This document shows, one piece after another, positions 23,117 through 35,447 of a DNA stretch of 53,864 nt; within the stretch, counting starts at the first letter, position 1, and every line of letters begins with the position of its first letter. Made by a program: the position numbers and the translations under genes. The DNA comes from Mnemiopsis leidyi (taxonomy: Eukaryota > Ctenophora > Tentaculata > Lobata > Bolinopsidae): positions 368,410-422,273 of the forward strand of contig JH153665.1 of the NCBI GenBank assembly GCA_000226015.1, given 5' to 3'. Under the pieces are notes generated by a model. The model ran no database searches and was not told where the DNA came from. It saw nothing but the letters and a program-made list of their open reading frames with translations.

Positions 23117-24762
23117 TCCAACTAAAATAATTTGACATTATTGTAGGCACTAATAGGTAGCACCCGCACCGAGAGCAGGTAACACTTCTAGTCGGCGTCT
23201 GATAAAAAGCTTTGATGATTCTCGAAAAACTTGTACTAATTAATTTCATCAATAATAAACTCCAGATTCAAAACTTTGATAGCGGCTACGTTTCCTCCCG
23301 GTTGAACAACCCCCAACAAAGTATATAAGTGTATTAATTTATACTTATTATTAGAACACAAAACAATAGAGACATAATTGTAGGAGTAATTTTAGTAGTA
23401 ACTCTAGAAAAGGTTGGTTTAAACTTGAAAAAACAGAGATTTAACAAGCGTGTTACAGTGTAAAAATACTGAAAACTTCTATTCTAATGTAGTGCAGCAT
23501 AAACATGATACAAGTTATCAATCCCAGTGTCTCAATTGGCAACTTAAGGCACCGAAATTATCATCATCTGTATTCTGTTATTTTGTTGACATTGACCGCC
23601 CAGGACCGCGATAATTTTGAAAAATCAAAGAGACACAAAGAAAAAGATTGAATTTTATGGTAACAAAAAACAAAGGAATGTGGTTTCAGGGTAGGTTTAA
23701 AACTGTTTACACTTTAATGTGACAGTGTCGCTCGTTACCGTCTAGCTGTAGTGGCTGAACGGTTAATTAGTGGCGTAACGTTAGGCCCCGCTGACCCCGC
23801 ACTGCGGGGGGGGGGGGGGCAACCTGCAGCACCCCCTGCGGTGAAAATGCGCCCCTATGTCCCAAATATCTCCTAGTGAAAACTGTTCAGTTATTCGTTT
23901 CAGTACTCGGAAGTAAAAAAATTTAAAGAAAACACAACGATGGATGAGAATGATTTTTTCGAATGGAGCCCAAAAATTAAACAGCGGGGGGGGGGGCTGT
24001 AAACCAACGTTACGCCACTGCGGTTAATCCCATTCCAAATGAAAATAATTTATTGCGTCCCCCAAAAATTACACTTTATAGGGATAATGAAAATAACAGC
24101 TGAAAAGGGTTGTCATCCCAAAAAATATGCCGTGCGTTAACATGGCAAAACAAATACTGCAGTGAATAAATAATTAAATCATCATACTGTCTTATATAAA
24201 TATTTTGGAAGCTTAAGTGTACGACAGTTGGAGTAATCATGAGAAAGTCACTATAAAAGTATAAACACAGATAAAACACTAATATAATTTAGTACAGGCG
24301 CGACGTCTGCGAACTGCAGATGGAAGCACCTATAGTCAATCCCATCAATACATTAACTTACTTTACATACACAATTAATATGAGTATTTTCAATTGAGCT
24401 GCTGGCTCCTAAATAAAATGAGGGGCACTGAGGTACATACAAGATAAATTAATATGTAATATGAAAAATGAAATCTGAGTAATATCATAAAATAAAACAA
24501 CATCTGTTAAAATAAGTTAAAGACACTTTAAAACTATATAATTTGCAACAGTTTTAGGTGGTTGGTAGACAAATATATCTTTAAGAATGTATCAATAGAC
24601 GTTAGAATTTTTGAGGAGTAGTCGGTGATTATTTCTATCATATGCTCATGTTACCGCGATTGACCAATGAAAAACAAGTTACAATCAATAAATTTCGAGA
24701 TATGCCACGTGAAAGGGAAGATTTCCGAATCCCCTCCAATACTTCTGACGTCCACTGTTCCA
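23117..24762. other. Intergenic between copies B and A
   Basis: AT-rich, with no supportable gene. The only structured feature is the hAT-type element at 23768-24020. Copy A ends at 24763, so this stretch holds its 3' flank and the upstream region of copy B. Confidence 0.5.
23768..24020. mobile_element. 253-bp hAT-type miniature inverted-repeat element
   Basis: The left end is TAGTGGCGTAACGTTAGG, and the right end read on the other strand is CAGTGGCGTAACGTTGG, a 15-bp terminal inverted repeat with one change at the first base. It is flanked by a perfect 8-bp duplication CGGTTAAT (23760-23767, 24021-24028), the signature length for hAT transposases. The interior includes a 13-G run and a GAAAATGCGCCCCT block shared with the copy at 36643-36893. 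It is non-coding. Confidence 0.92.
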
Positions 24763-27345
24763 TCAATGCAAAATATCAATAAATTCTTTCACATTTCTGA
24801 CCAATTCATCATCGTGTTGATGTTCAAGAAGCCAGATTGCAGGCGACACCAAGTCCTCCAGAACAAACAGCTCCTCGTCCAGTCTAGCAGATCGTGCAAT
24901 GTTAACCATGCTGCTAGTCAAATCGGTAAGGAACTTAGTGTTATACGGCGGTTCTCGAGACAAATATTCCACCACAAAGTTAGCCAAATGCTTTAATATT
25001 CTAGCAATTTCAACGTCTCCCGATTCCAGGTACCCGACTGTTTCATCAAGTTCTGGCGATTCTACAGTCGACAATGCCTTCACCAGACGTTTGTACTTTC
25101 CGGATCTGACCATATCCCATACGACTGTCATGGTGGCAGGCTTTCGGGGATTAATCTTCCAATGATTACTGACAAAATAAGCCATAGTCAGTTCGAAATC
25201 TGGTGTTTTTTGTAGTTTAGTGTATAAAGAACTGTGAGTAGGGTCCGATATTAACAAGAAAGCTAACTTGACGGTAATTGCCCCCACTAATTCTTGAAGG
25301 GATTTCTCTAAATGTCTTCTTCTCCAGATGTGGGACATTTGGGTAACTGCTAATGAAAGAGACAATAGTTCAAAGTTGTGTTTATCCAGAATACTCAAAA
25401 TAATTGTAAGTGCCCTATCGACGAAACACGATTCGTTACAGATTTCAACTACTTTAAGGACAAACTTGACAAACTTGTATTCAACATCTATCTCCTTGAG
25501 TCGAGACAGCGATGAATTTGCTAAAGCGAAATCCAAAACATCAAATGTCACATTTTCACAGCTTGTCACCCATAAGGTGCATGGTTTTCCATTTTCATCG
25601 TAACATCTGAACGATGATTGAGACTTGACGTATTTGTTAAAAAGATACTGAGCATTCATGGCCTTGCTATCGCTTCCTACTGACAGAAAGGGGATAAGTT
25701 CATCTACTAATCGGTGAGGAGATTTGCAATGCTTCATTAGCTTTTTGAGTTTTTTAGAAACACTATTTAGCACTTCATCGGGAATGTTCTTAGACATCTC
25801 AATCATTATTGACACTACATTACACTCGGAATTGCAAAATCTGTCAAAGAAATCTTCAGATCTGACATATCTTTTGTAGATTTTCTCTAAGGCGTTCAAA
25901 AGATTTCCTAACTTTGAGTAGGGCAAGTAATGTTCAAGTGCTTTTCTATTATGAAATCGTAGACTTTCTTTTGAAAGCTTTGTTTGAAACCGTGCACATT
26001 TCACAATTGAGAGAACCGTTTCAAGTAAAATATGTCTACTTTCGACAGCCTCAGGCTCAATGATTTTGGATAGCAACTCAACAGTTCTTTTGACAGCCCT
26101 AAAGAAAAAACAGATGTCACAGTCGTCGTTGCTTTTTCTCTCGGGATCCGGGAAAATAACCTCGGTTGGATGTTGGTCAAAGATTGCGATGAAGTTTATC
26201 ATTATCTTTGAATCAATGATTGCGTCAAAATCAATCTCTCGTCCAGTCTCGCAGTACTTTAGTAAGACGTTGAGCACTCTAAAAATAGCAAGAAAAGATC
26301 CGTTATCAGCATACTTTACTGCAACATCTTGGAAACGAATATACTCAATAAAGTCCCCAAAAACGGGGACCATGGCACGAATAACCCGAAACATTCCCTG
26401 TCCGTGTACACGACTATTGACATTTAAACGTAACGTTTCTAAAAATGCGTTCATAAACGGTCGTCCCTGGTGATGGGCGTGTCTGGGGAAATTAAAGTTC
26501 ATCTCGAAAATTGTAGGACAATTAGCAAACGATATACGCAGTAGAACAGTCAGGTAGTAAGTACTGTTGATCAAAATCTCTGCCTCATTTTCAAATTTAT
26601 GATGGGGATGTTCTAGACGCTGATTGTGAAATATCAGCGCCCAAAGTTTGGTCATTAGTTTAACTGTTCCGTGTATGAGTTCCTCATCTTGCCTGAAACC
26701 CTTAGCTAATTTGAGTACAGCGGGCATTTCCCGGGCTATCCTATGATTTGCCATATGGTAGAATATCTCTAAAAGGAATTTCAATTGGCTCAAATCAGTA
26801 GCGAGAGGTAGGAGTTTCTTCCAGAAAGAGCCATCTGCGACATGAAGCCTGGTGACAAATAGATCGACAGCTTGTACCGAAATGGAGCGTCCCCATCGGC
26901 AGATAATGTCGGATAGTGGAGCTAATAAGGTCATCTGAGAACCGGTAAATCGGAACATAATGTGGTGTAATAGGTAATACCCATCTCCTTCCATAAGGTG
27001 CAGGTTTACTTCTGAAAGTTTTGTAGAATTAATTGAAATTTTGTAGAATTAATTGACATTTTGCATCACGATAACATTTGGGCGCTTTTTGCGACTGCGT
27101 CTAATTTCATTACATTTACATATTTTGGTATTAAGCAAATAATTATGATAAGACAAACAACTACCAAATATCTGAAGATCTAAACCTGATACAATAGAAC
27201 CTCTCTTCGATTCATTAGTGGTCTGATCAATGAGTTCTAGCAACTTTTTTACACTTTCAGCTCGTTCTTCTGTATTACTAGCGTTCTTCAGCTGCGCCAA
27301 GATATTATCTATCGATTCCATCTTTCTAATAGCAAAAGTTTTCAT
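24763..27345 (-). CDS. Unknown helical protein, tandem family copy A (intact)
   Basis: Two exons, 27345-27165 and 27011-24763, join at a phase-1 intron and encode 809 residues. The start MKTFAIRKMESIDNILAQ is preferred over the internal Met because copy B also begins MK with ME eight residues later. The sequence is Leu/Ile-rich with many predicted helices, suggesting an ARM/HEAT-like or other all-helical fold. I see no signal peptide, no clear membrane span and no catalytic motif. A Cys-rich patch (DCDICFFF) occurs about midway. The C-terminus (LDEELFVLEDLVSPAIWLLE, then VKEFIDILH) is the best conserved part against copy B. Function unknown. Confidence 0.8.
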
Positions 27346-28970
27346 GAGTTAAGTCTGATGGAAGTCTTCGAGTGTAAATGTGGCTTGTAATTCAAGTGAG
27401 CAACAAAGAAAAATATTGTACTGCACAAAATGTAAACCAACATGAAAAATGGTGGCAAAAAAGGCTTCTACGAAATATAAACTGTCTAAACAAGAAAGCA
27501 ATAAATATTGAAATCAGAGGCGAAATAGATTATATTTAGGGTAGCTCTTCTTATAATGTCTTATGCAAACTTTCTCAGTAATATTACACTAATACGGGCC
27601 TTTAATTGAGGATTGTATTGCAATTTCAGTGTTACCGATAGTTGACCGATACTGCCAAATGTAAACTCTAACGCTAAAATACATGATGCCGTAGATAAGA
27701 ACATTTCTGTTAAGGTAGGTAACAGAACCGCAATATTTTCAAAGTTTAAAATAAAGGTAACCTTATTCATTTTAATAAATAGAGAACAGTAGACATTTTA
27801 AGGTTAAATTATTATAAAAACAGAATAAAAAGTTGAAAGAAAAAAGCTTGAGAATACAATGCAGAGTTTTAAAAAACCGGTATGGCTTAAATCTCCTGAG
27901 AACACATTTAAATAACGTAGAATAAAAGTTATTTACACGCTAGGTAAATCAAACCTTTCTCAATAAAAAGTCATGGCTCCAACTAAGAATAGCGTCTCCA
28001 AAGAACAATTCGTCCCTAGCCCACCATGAACATTCCACTTAGCAGTAGTAAGGAGATCTAGAAACTGAGCGTTGTTAAGCTGTGCAATCAAAGTTGTCAG
28101 GATTGAGATACTTGTGTGTACCTAAGTTATTGTCATCTATTTTGGGACACAACTTTTATAAAATACAAGCCACCTTTATTCCACACACAATTTTAAACCA
28201 AAAACAGGACCTTTTGTTATTGTTATACAATAAAATATAAGTATTATAGGTGAACTGTTAAGTAGTAACACTAGCCTGATTCTACAACAAGAACAACAAG
28301 AACAACACAAGCAATTAACAATACTCCAAAATATCCCAACACATGAACCTTGAAGATGTAACTGAAAGTGGGACACGACACAGCAAGACATGGTTAGATG
28401 AAACTTGATAGTACTAGTAGTGTGTCCATGGTAATTAGGAGGTGTGTTGTCTCTACTTCTACACGTACAGACAACACAAGCTTTACAACACTTGAGCTAT
28501 ACAACACAAGCTATACAGTATACAACACAAGCTGAGTGTACGAATATATCCACTAAGTAATTCATCACTAAACATGCAACAAATTTACTGTGGAATGTAA
28601 GTGGAATAAGGAAGGAAGGAAGATAATCATTTCATACTATAGTATATTTTTATAGTGTATTTAAACAGGACTCTAGATTGTTCCAGTCAGGTAATATCGT
28701 ACAGACTGTATGTCTGGTAACAAGGTAGTAGTAACAAGGTGCGAAAATAGCAACATGAGAATTAACAACACGAGTATCAAAGTATAGAATATAGTATAGA
28801 ATATAGTATTATCATACAGGACACTATTACAGGACACTATTATAGAGGACACTATTATTGAACTTATGTGACTACGGTAACCATGCAGTGACTGTTAGAC
28901 AAGGAAGTGTAATTAGTCAACCAGACAATGTAACAGACAAACTAGCCTCCTTTAATAACACATTTATAAT
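27346..28970. other. Intergenic, no gene recognised
   Basis: AT-rich sequence with short iterations such as ATAGTATAGAATATAG and GGACACTATTA around 28785-28860, and CAACACAAGC repeats around 28460-28530. Open frames here are short and show no family resemblance. Confidence 0.45.
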
Positions 28971-28974
28971 TGTA

Positions 28975-29125
28975 TAGTCTACATGTGTTAAGTGTATAGT
29001 CTACATGTGTACAGTGTATAGTCTACATGTGTACAGTGTAGTCTACATGTGTTAAGTATAGTCTACATGTGTACAGTGTAGTCTACATGTGTACAGTATA
29101 CATTTGTATAGCATAAATCTTCACA
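28975..29125 (+). repeat. Tandem ~20-bp repeat TAGTCTACATGTGTACAGTG
   Basis: Six or more copies of TAGTCTACATGTGT followed by ACAGTGTA or TAAGTGTA. The unit contains the palindromes ACATGT and TGTACA. Confidence 0.85.
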
Positions 29126-30089
29126 GTGTATAGTCTTCATCTTCTTGGTTTTTTAGATCATTTTCAATTGTAGACAGTTATGTACAATGTATACAGTAAT
29201 GTGCAGTGTACAGAAAATATTCACAATTCATATTACACAATTGTGCATTGTAACACACTGATTTTCTACACAGTACGTACAGTACTACAGTCATTAACCC
29301 AGAATAGCGCGATGTTACACGTGAACTACTCCCCGCCCAGGTATCATATCGATATGAACTAGATGTTTATTGGATAGTGCCAAGTTACGTCATCCTTTGT
29401 TTTTAGATACACGTCCACTAAGTACTAATTATTAAGTACCACTATGTTATGTACAAACACTAAGTACTAACACTGGACAGTAAACATCATGAGAGTTACA
29501 CTGTTTGGCAACACTGCAATAATGTTACGTTATAAATAACACACGTCATATTATAGTTTATACGCACACATGATATTGTAGTTAGTTATATCATAGCTAT
29601 ATTATAGTTAGTTACTAAGACAGTTACCCAGACACGGAGTTTGTTGCTAGGTAACAAATACAAATTCCACGACTAAAGTGGTTTAATGAGATGTAGACTG
29701 CTGCGTGGTATGTGTGTGTGTGTGTTTAACAAGAGTGTAATGAACAGCGGTATTTAGTAGTGTAGGACAGAACTGAATCTCGTATAAATAGCTTGTGTAT
29801 ATTCAACAAGGGAAGCGACTACCAGTATTTAACCAGTACAGTATTCTTTAGCTATTACTTTACACATGCTCAGTGCAGACAGGACAACTAAATTAAATCT
29901 TCCTCAACATACACAGACACACAGGTCACAAGCTTGTCTTGACAGTCAGTTCATTACAGCTGTTCTGCACTGCAAATACAATTAACACTCGTAATGTATT
30001 TTCGTACATCATACAGTCGCACTTGCTCGTGTTTAACAATGTCTTGACGAATGAGTAATGAGAATGACAAGAACGTCGCTCATAGCAGT

Positions 30090-30430
30090 GTGTATAGATT
30101 CCAGGCGTATTTTCAACGTTACATTACAATGTATTGTACACACAATGTATTGTACACACAATGTATTGTACACACAATGTATTGTACACACAATGTATTG
30201 TACACACAATGTTTAGTACACATCCCAGGCTTATTTTCAACGTTACATTACAATGTATTGTACACACAATGTTTAGTACACACAATGTATTGTACACACA
30301 ATGTATTGTACACACAATGTATTGTACACACAATGTATTGTACACACAATGTTTAGTACACACAATGTATTGTACACACAATGTTTAGTACACACAATGT
30401 ATTGTACACACAATGTTTAGTACACATAGT
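30090..30430 (+). repeat. Tandem 16-bp repeat with higher-order duplication
   Basis: The unit ACACAATGTATTGTAC repeats about 15 times, with a second variant ACACAATGTTTAGTAC interspersed. The unit is nearly palindromic. A spacer beginning CCAGGC and running through TATTTTCAACGTTACATT occurs twice (about 30101 and 30223), so the block arose by duplication of a larger module. The array is open in several frames on both strands (Tyr/Cys/His-rich translations), a consequence of the repeat rather than a gene. Confidence 0.9.
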
Positions 30431-31574
30431 GTGGTATACACCGATTCCATAGAATATAATGATTGTTCTGCCACGTGTACAAGTAAAACTGGACGGTATT
30501 TAACTAATGTATAGTTGTACAGTGTACACACTACTGTACATCGCACTACGTTCAGGACACCTGGAACTCAAAAGTCGGCTGTATTGCGTCAACAAACACT
30601 CCCGACATTAAACATGCAGGTTTACCAGCGTCCAATAATTCCATATAAGGGCAAATTGGAGAGGGTTAATGAGTTAAGCTCTTAACCTTACCGCGATCTT
30701 TAGATGTGAGACTAAGTTCAGTTTACTCTTGCTTATGTAATGAGAAGACAATGTGGTTCGTGTTCTCCAAAATTACAATCCAAGATATAATCTTGATATC
30801 TATCTAACGTTGTCACGAATGAGGAATTTATCTTCATGACAGATTTCTATCGTTAAGGTTTCGTTTAGGTGTTATTTGATTTTGATTTACACTGTGTATT
30901 TGACGGCGTGGTCAATTTTGGGATCAAATTTGAAGGGTAACTTGATACATTAAATGGTCTCACTCTCTTTTTTCTTTTCTGTGGAGACTGAGGAAGAGCA
31001 AGAAAGGAAACAACATTTTACAACAATATTAAATGAGAAATCTATTTACAAGAGTTGATCATATTGATGGGATGAATTATACTGCTTACTTATAAAGTAA
31101 CGCTAGCTAACAAATATAAAAATAAAAAACACATTTCTTAAAGAAACTCTAGGGGCTATCACGGCAATGTGATTCCAGGAAAAAGTAACGAGATAACACG
31201 ACACAAATTGCCAAGATCTCCTGAAAATTCCGCTGACAAGATGCAAAGAACCCAATAAGATTAATTTGAAGTGTACCCTGATTAAAACTAAAATCTACTC
31301 GTGCAGTCTCTAAAGTTCGAATCTTCCTAATTCATAACGGCAGCTAGAATTACAAGACTGACAATTGTTTATTAAATAGAAACATATTAACGGTTACCTT
31401 ATAGAACAATTAACATTAGAAACAGCTTGAAACTAAACAATTCGTGAATGAGCCCGACAAGAATCAACTGATTTACTTAAATGGAACTGCACTACATCAT
31501 TTGACCGACAAATTCTCGTGAAGATAGCCACATTGGCGTGTAAAATCACCGCAATATCGACTTCCAGGTATAAA
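30431..31574. other. Intergenic 3' of RNF103
   Basis: No gene recognised. A polyadenylation-type AATAAA on the minus strand (31373-31368) lies about 200 bases downstream of the RNF103 stop codon and is a plausible 3' end signal. Confidence 0.45.
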
Positions 31575-34500
31575 TCAAAATATGGGTTCTCTGCACATTG
31601 GACATTTCCAGCGATTCTCACAATCGCTAGTCATCCACGCTTCGGTACAACTGTGATGGAAGGTGTGCGAACAGGGCAGATTACACACCGACACCCCTTT
31701 CCTGAACGTATCGAGACATATCGCGCACTCCACAGACCGCTGCGCGCCTGCAGGGAAGCAGCCGCAACACTCGGTACATGAGGCGCACGTGTTCCAACAA
31801 GTTCCGTAGTCCCAAGTCGGAAGTCCGGACATCAGCTCGGACACACACCGGTGTAGCCACTTCTCGTCCGGTACCTCGCTAACTCGCGTCGTGTACAGCG
31901 GCCACGTTATCGGATCGAAATGAACGAGATGCTCGACTGTAGGCATGAAGTCCAAGAAAGGGAGCTGGAGATCCTGGTGATGTGTGATGAGTCCGAGTTT
32001 GTACTGACGATCCAGGTAGGTGAGGAGTAAGATACCGATGAGAACAGCGGAGAAGACGAGTACGGGGTACCTGGACAACAACAGGACATCGTGTCGTAAC
32101 ACAGCTGCTAGTTGAGTGTTCATTACACGTCTGTAGTACGACATGAATGTGTTCAGTAGAGGTTTCAGCTGGGAGATCTGGAACACACTGACTAGCGGTA
32201 ACCACACTGAGCACAGCAGGAAGTTACCTTTAGCCATGAACCAGAGTGTCCGAAACACACGGCGAGCCAGGTTGCCGTTGGAGAGAAATATTTCAAAAAT
32301 GCAGCTGTAGTTGATGAACATGAGAGCGAGGATGAAGAGGTCGTTGCTGGTCGGGGTCAGGGTTGTCAGGAAGAGTTTTAATGCTTGGTGCTGAAATTGT
32401 TCGCCTTTTCGGGAGCCGTAAATGTGGGTGAACTCGGGAGTTTTGATCATGATGACCGATTTGGATTTGTCGCTGGGTGTCCGCAAATGTCGGTCTTTAC
32501 ACGAACGAGAGTTGTCCATAACAGCAAAGGATACCTGAAGGGTATAATATCATACATCAAGATAGTCGCCAGGACTAATATGTAGCCGCGTTCTAGTGAA
32601 GTACGAGTAAAACATGACCTTTCAGCGAACAACGTATTACTTAATAAGTAGCTGCGTTATTATTACACACGGCAACACAATACACACACAGTGTGACAAC
32701 TAATATATGATCTGACTACACAAGCAGGAGAAGAAAGACACGTACTTTGCCGATAAACTGAACGGCAAGAGCAGAGAAGAAAGCAGGGATAAGACTCTTG
32801 ATCCTGCATCCGTTATCGGTGTGATGTAGCACTTTTACAGGATCTTTGTCTGTCTCCCATTTGTCGTGGGAGCGTGTGCTCCTGATCTTGGTGACAGTTT
32901 CTTCTAGTTTCGAGTAGAACCAACCAACCATACTCTTCTCTGTAGCTGCACCCTGTAGAAGTTAGAGTTAGAGTTAGAGTTAGAGTTAGAGTTAGAGTGA
33001 GAGTTACAGTTAGAGTCAGAATTAGAGATAGAGTTAGAATTGGAAGATAGAGTTAGAGTTAGAGTAAGAGTAGGAGTAAGAGTTAAAGTTAGAGTTACAG
33101 TAAGAGTTAGAGTTAGAGTTACAGTTAGAGTTACAGTACGAATTAGAGTTATAATTAGAGTTAGACTTAGAGTTAGACTTAGAGTTAGAGTTACAGTAAG
33201 AGTTAGACTTAGAGTTAGAGTATGTGTTAGAGTTAGAGTAAGACTTACAGTAAAAGTTAGACTTAGAGTTGGAGTAAGTTTTAGAGTTAGAATTAGAGTA
33301 AGAGTTAGAGTTAGAGTTACAGTAAGAGTTAGAGTTAGAGTAAGAGTCAGAATTAGAGTTAGAGTTAGAGTTACAGTTAGAGTTAGAGTTAGAATTAGAG
33401 TTAGAGTTAGAGTTAGAATTAGAGTTAGAGTTAGAGTTAGAGCTAGAGAGTATGAGTTAGAGTTACAGATAGAGTTCGAGTTAGAGCAGTTACGGTTTGA
33501 GTTGGAGTTCAGGTTAGAGTTACAGTTCAGTAACAGTCAGAGTAACAGTAAGAATCATTTTTCTTGCAGATGAAATGATTGTATCGAATTAAAAATTTGT
33601 TTACATTTTTCTGTGAGATTCCGTAAATTTCGTCTTAAGAGCATAAAAGTTACATCAGCACAATGAGATCATCAAAAATGCCTCCTTTAAAAGGAACACA
33701 GCAGTGAGTTTAACAACTGTGAGTTTCACGACTGACACATTCGGACGAAGTAGAAGGTCTATTTTTAGACCAGATTGAAGTACACAGAACACACGTACAT
33801 TGTGATTACAAACAGTGAAATGTACTCAATGTTACATGTTGACGTGTACTTAAATCTGCAGGACTGCAACGTTTCCGAACGTATTAAATGTAGAATGTAG
33901 ATTGCATGTGAAGGTTGGACGGTTATTATTGGTCACATTGAAACATGATACGGGTTTGTCACACATTCAAACACAGACAAGTTACAGACTCAATACGAGA
34001 TAATTAGGTTGAGTTACACTCACTAAAGACAAAGAAGCAAGGTTAAAGTATGTCACTGTTGTGATACCCCCTGGAGAAAGGCCAGGGGCAATGAAGCTAG
34101 CTTGATCTGGAGATTATCTAATGAGACGATACACTAACGTAATTGTTTTTCCTGAACGTTTACAGCGGCTCAGTGTTGTCAGTCATGTGAAATATCACGT
34201 ACAAAAGACGGAGATTTGTGGAATAAAAGACGGGTGTGCAGCATGCCAAGATGACGCCTCGAGACAACGTGTGTGTTAAAAGAATTTGGCGTTACATTAT
34301 GGCATGGACAGCTGGACGTGACAGTATTTGAGGCGTAACTACCTGATAAACTTCTATTTTAGGGCCCCTCCCATCCTTAGTTGGCATTGCGAGGATCATG
34401 GCGGGGACTATCTTCCAAGCTTGACGTAGACACCACGAGTTGTGCCGGGGACAATAAAACGTTCCCGTTTGGATACCAATACGGCTCAGTCTCTTCGCTA

Positions 34501-35447
34501 CGACATTCCAGAGTGGGTAGTTGGGAAACGGTTTGTGTCCGTGTGGGACAACACGAACTGCCCAAACTGTTGACTTTGAGTCTTCAACCTGAAAGGAATG
34601 GTGGCTATTGAAGAATAAGAACATGTTGAAGTTGCATTGTCTGATATGTGACACATGATGTGGAAAATGGAAAACTTTTGCATTTTTGACTAAGTTTATT
34701 TTTGTCATCTATTTTAAACGCAAAAGGTCTTCAAAAAAATCGTTTCAATTTTGGTCATATTTCTCTGGTCTAAGTCAAAAGTTCAGCAATTAAGTCAAAA
34801 GTTCAGCAGTTAACAGGGTAACCCTGCAATTAACCATAATGCTGATTACACAAAAAATTTGTACCTCCTCCAGAAAATGACGCTCAGAAGTAAAGTTGAG
34901 AGATTCCTCGAATGAGGCAGTCTGCATCAAGACCTCGCTTTCCTCAGTGCTCAAACCCCCACTGTTTTCCACAGCGTCCACCAAATCTGTCTTTTCAAGA
35001 AGGTCATCGTGTGGTATCCCCCGCGCTTCTAACAACCGTTGCAGTTCTTTTATACTGAAAATTTCACAAATATACTAATAAGGTTATTAAGTTCTTTTCA
35101 GGAAATGTGCAGGGACTAAATCTGACCGATTCTATAAGGCTATAATCATTTCAAACAAGATATTACTAACTCAAACCGATATTTTGGCTTTTTTCTATAA
35201 GGCTATAATCATTTCAAACAAGATATTCATAACTCAAACCGATATTTTGGCTTTTTTCCTTTTAAGTGCATGGTCAACAAAAATAATGAAGTTTAATCTG
35301 ATTCTGATTTCTTTACCTGAGAGCAAGGGGGTCGACAAGCTGTAAAGGAAGGCGCTCCGATTCAAGCCATGTTAGCCATTCACAGAATCGGATGCACAAG
35401 ACAAGTAAGAATACACAAAGGACCAAGAGAGCTACACGAAGTAGCAT
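31575..35447 (-). CDS. RNF103: RNF103-type ER membrane RING-H2 ubiquitin ligase
   Basis: Five exons on the minus strand (35447-35317, 35054-34865, 34588-34343, 32952-32746, 32534-31575) give 577 residues; vertebrate RNF103 is about 685. The N-terminus MLLRVALLVLCVFLLVLC is a signal-anchor, followed by WLESERLPLQLVDPLALR. Exon 3 holds the conserved GIQTGTFYCPRH block and exon 4 PAFFSALAVQFIGK. Exon 5 carries membrane segments near residues 324-343, 361-377 and 415-432, and a C-terminal RING-H2 at 528-577 (CAICLDTF, LPCSHTFHHSC, WKCPMC) with all zinc ligands. Similarity to human RNF103 is collinear throughout. The family works in ER-associated ubiquitination. It is shorter than the vertebrate protein mainly before the RING. 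Confidence is high in identity, slightly lower in exact exon ends. Confidence 0.93.
32957..33545 (-). repeat. Hexamer array (TCTAAC)n in RNF103 intron 3, adjacent to the 3' splice site
   Basis: About 85 units of GTTAGA on the plus strand, with sporadic ACAGTTAGA, AATTAGA and ACTTAGA variants. On the sense strand of RNF103 this reads as repeated CTCTAAC, ending at CTAACTTCTACAG directly before exon 4 (which starts at 32952). Every unit contains CTAAC, a metazoan branchpoint-like pentamer, in a pyrimidine-rich setting. The array is open in frame on the plus strand but that translation is only Arg-Val repeats. Confidence 0.9.
35130..35260. repeat. ~65-bp tandem duplication in RNF103 intron 1
   Basis: Two nearly identical copies beginning TCTATAAGGCTATAATC and ending GATATTTTGGCTTTTTTC lie head to tail between exons 1 and 2. 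The few differences suggest a recent duplication. Confidence 0.85.

Noticed and set aside
24667..24996. Plus-strand open frame opposite the 3' end of copy A
   Set aside because: Antisense shadow of a real coding exon.
30051..30388. Overlapping open frames of ~85-100 codons on both strands (Tyr/Cys/His/Thr repeats)
   Set aside because: They are translations of the 16-bp tandem array; open on both strands because the unit lacks stops.
30090..30430. CRISPR-like direct repeats
   Set aside because: There are no unique spacers between units, units abut, and the setting is an animal genome.
31300..31340. tRNA-like GTTCGAATC box
   Set aside because: No cloverleaf could be built around it; acceptor and anticodon arms are missing.
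32957..33545. Interstitial telomere array
   Set aside because: The unit is TTAGAG-type, not TTAGGG, and the array is inside an intron with sporadic variants; telomere origin is possible but unsupported.
33040..33573. 177-codon open frame rich in Val-Arg repeats
   Set aside because: It is the translation of the GTTAGA hexamer array in an RNF103 intron; hexamers stay open in frame by construction and there is no conserved domain.
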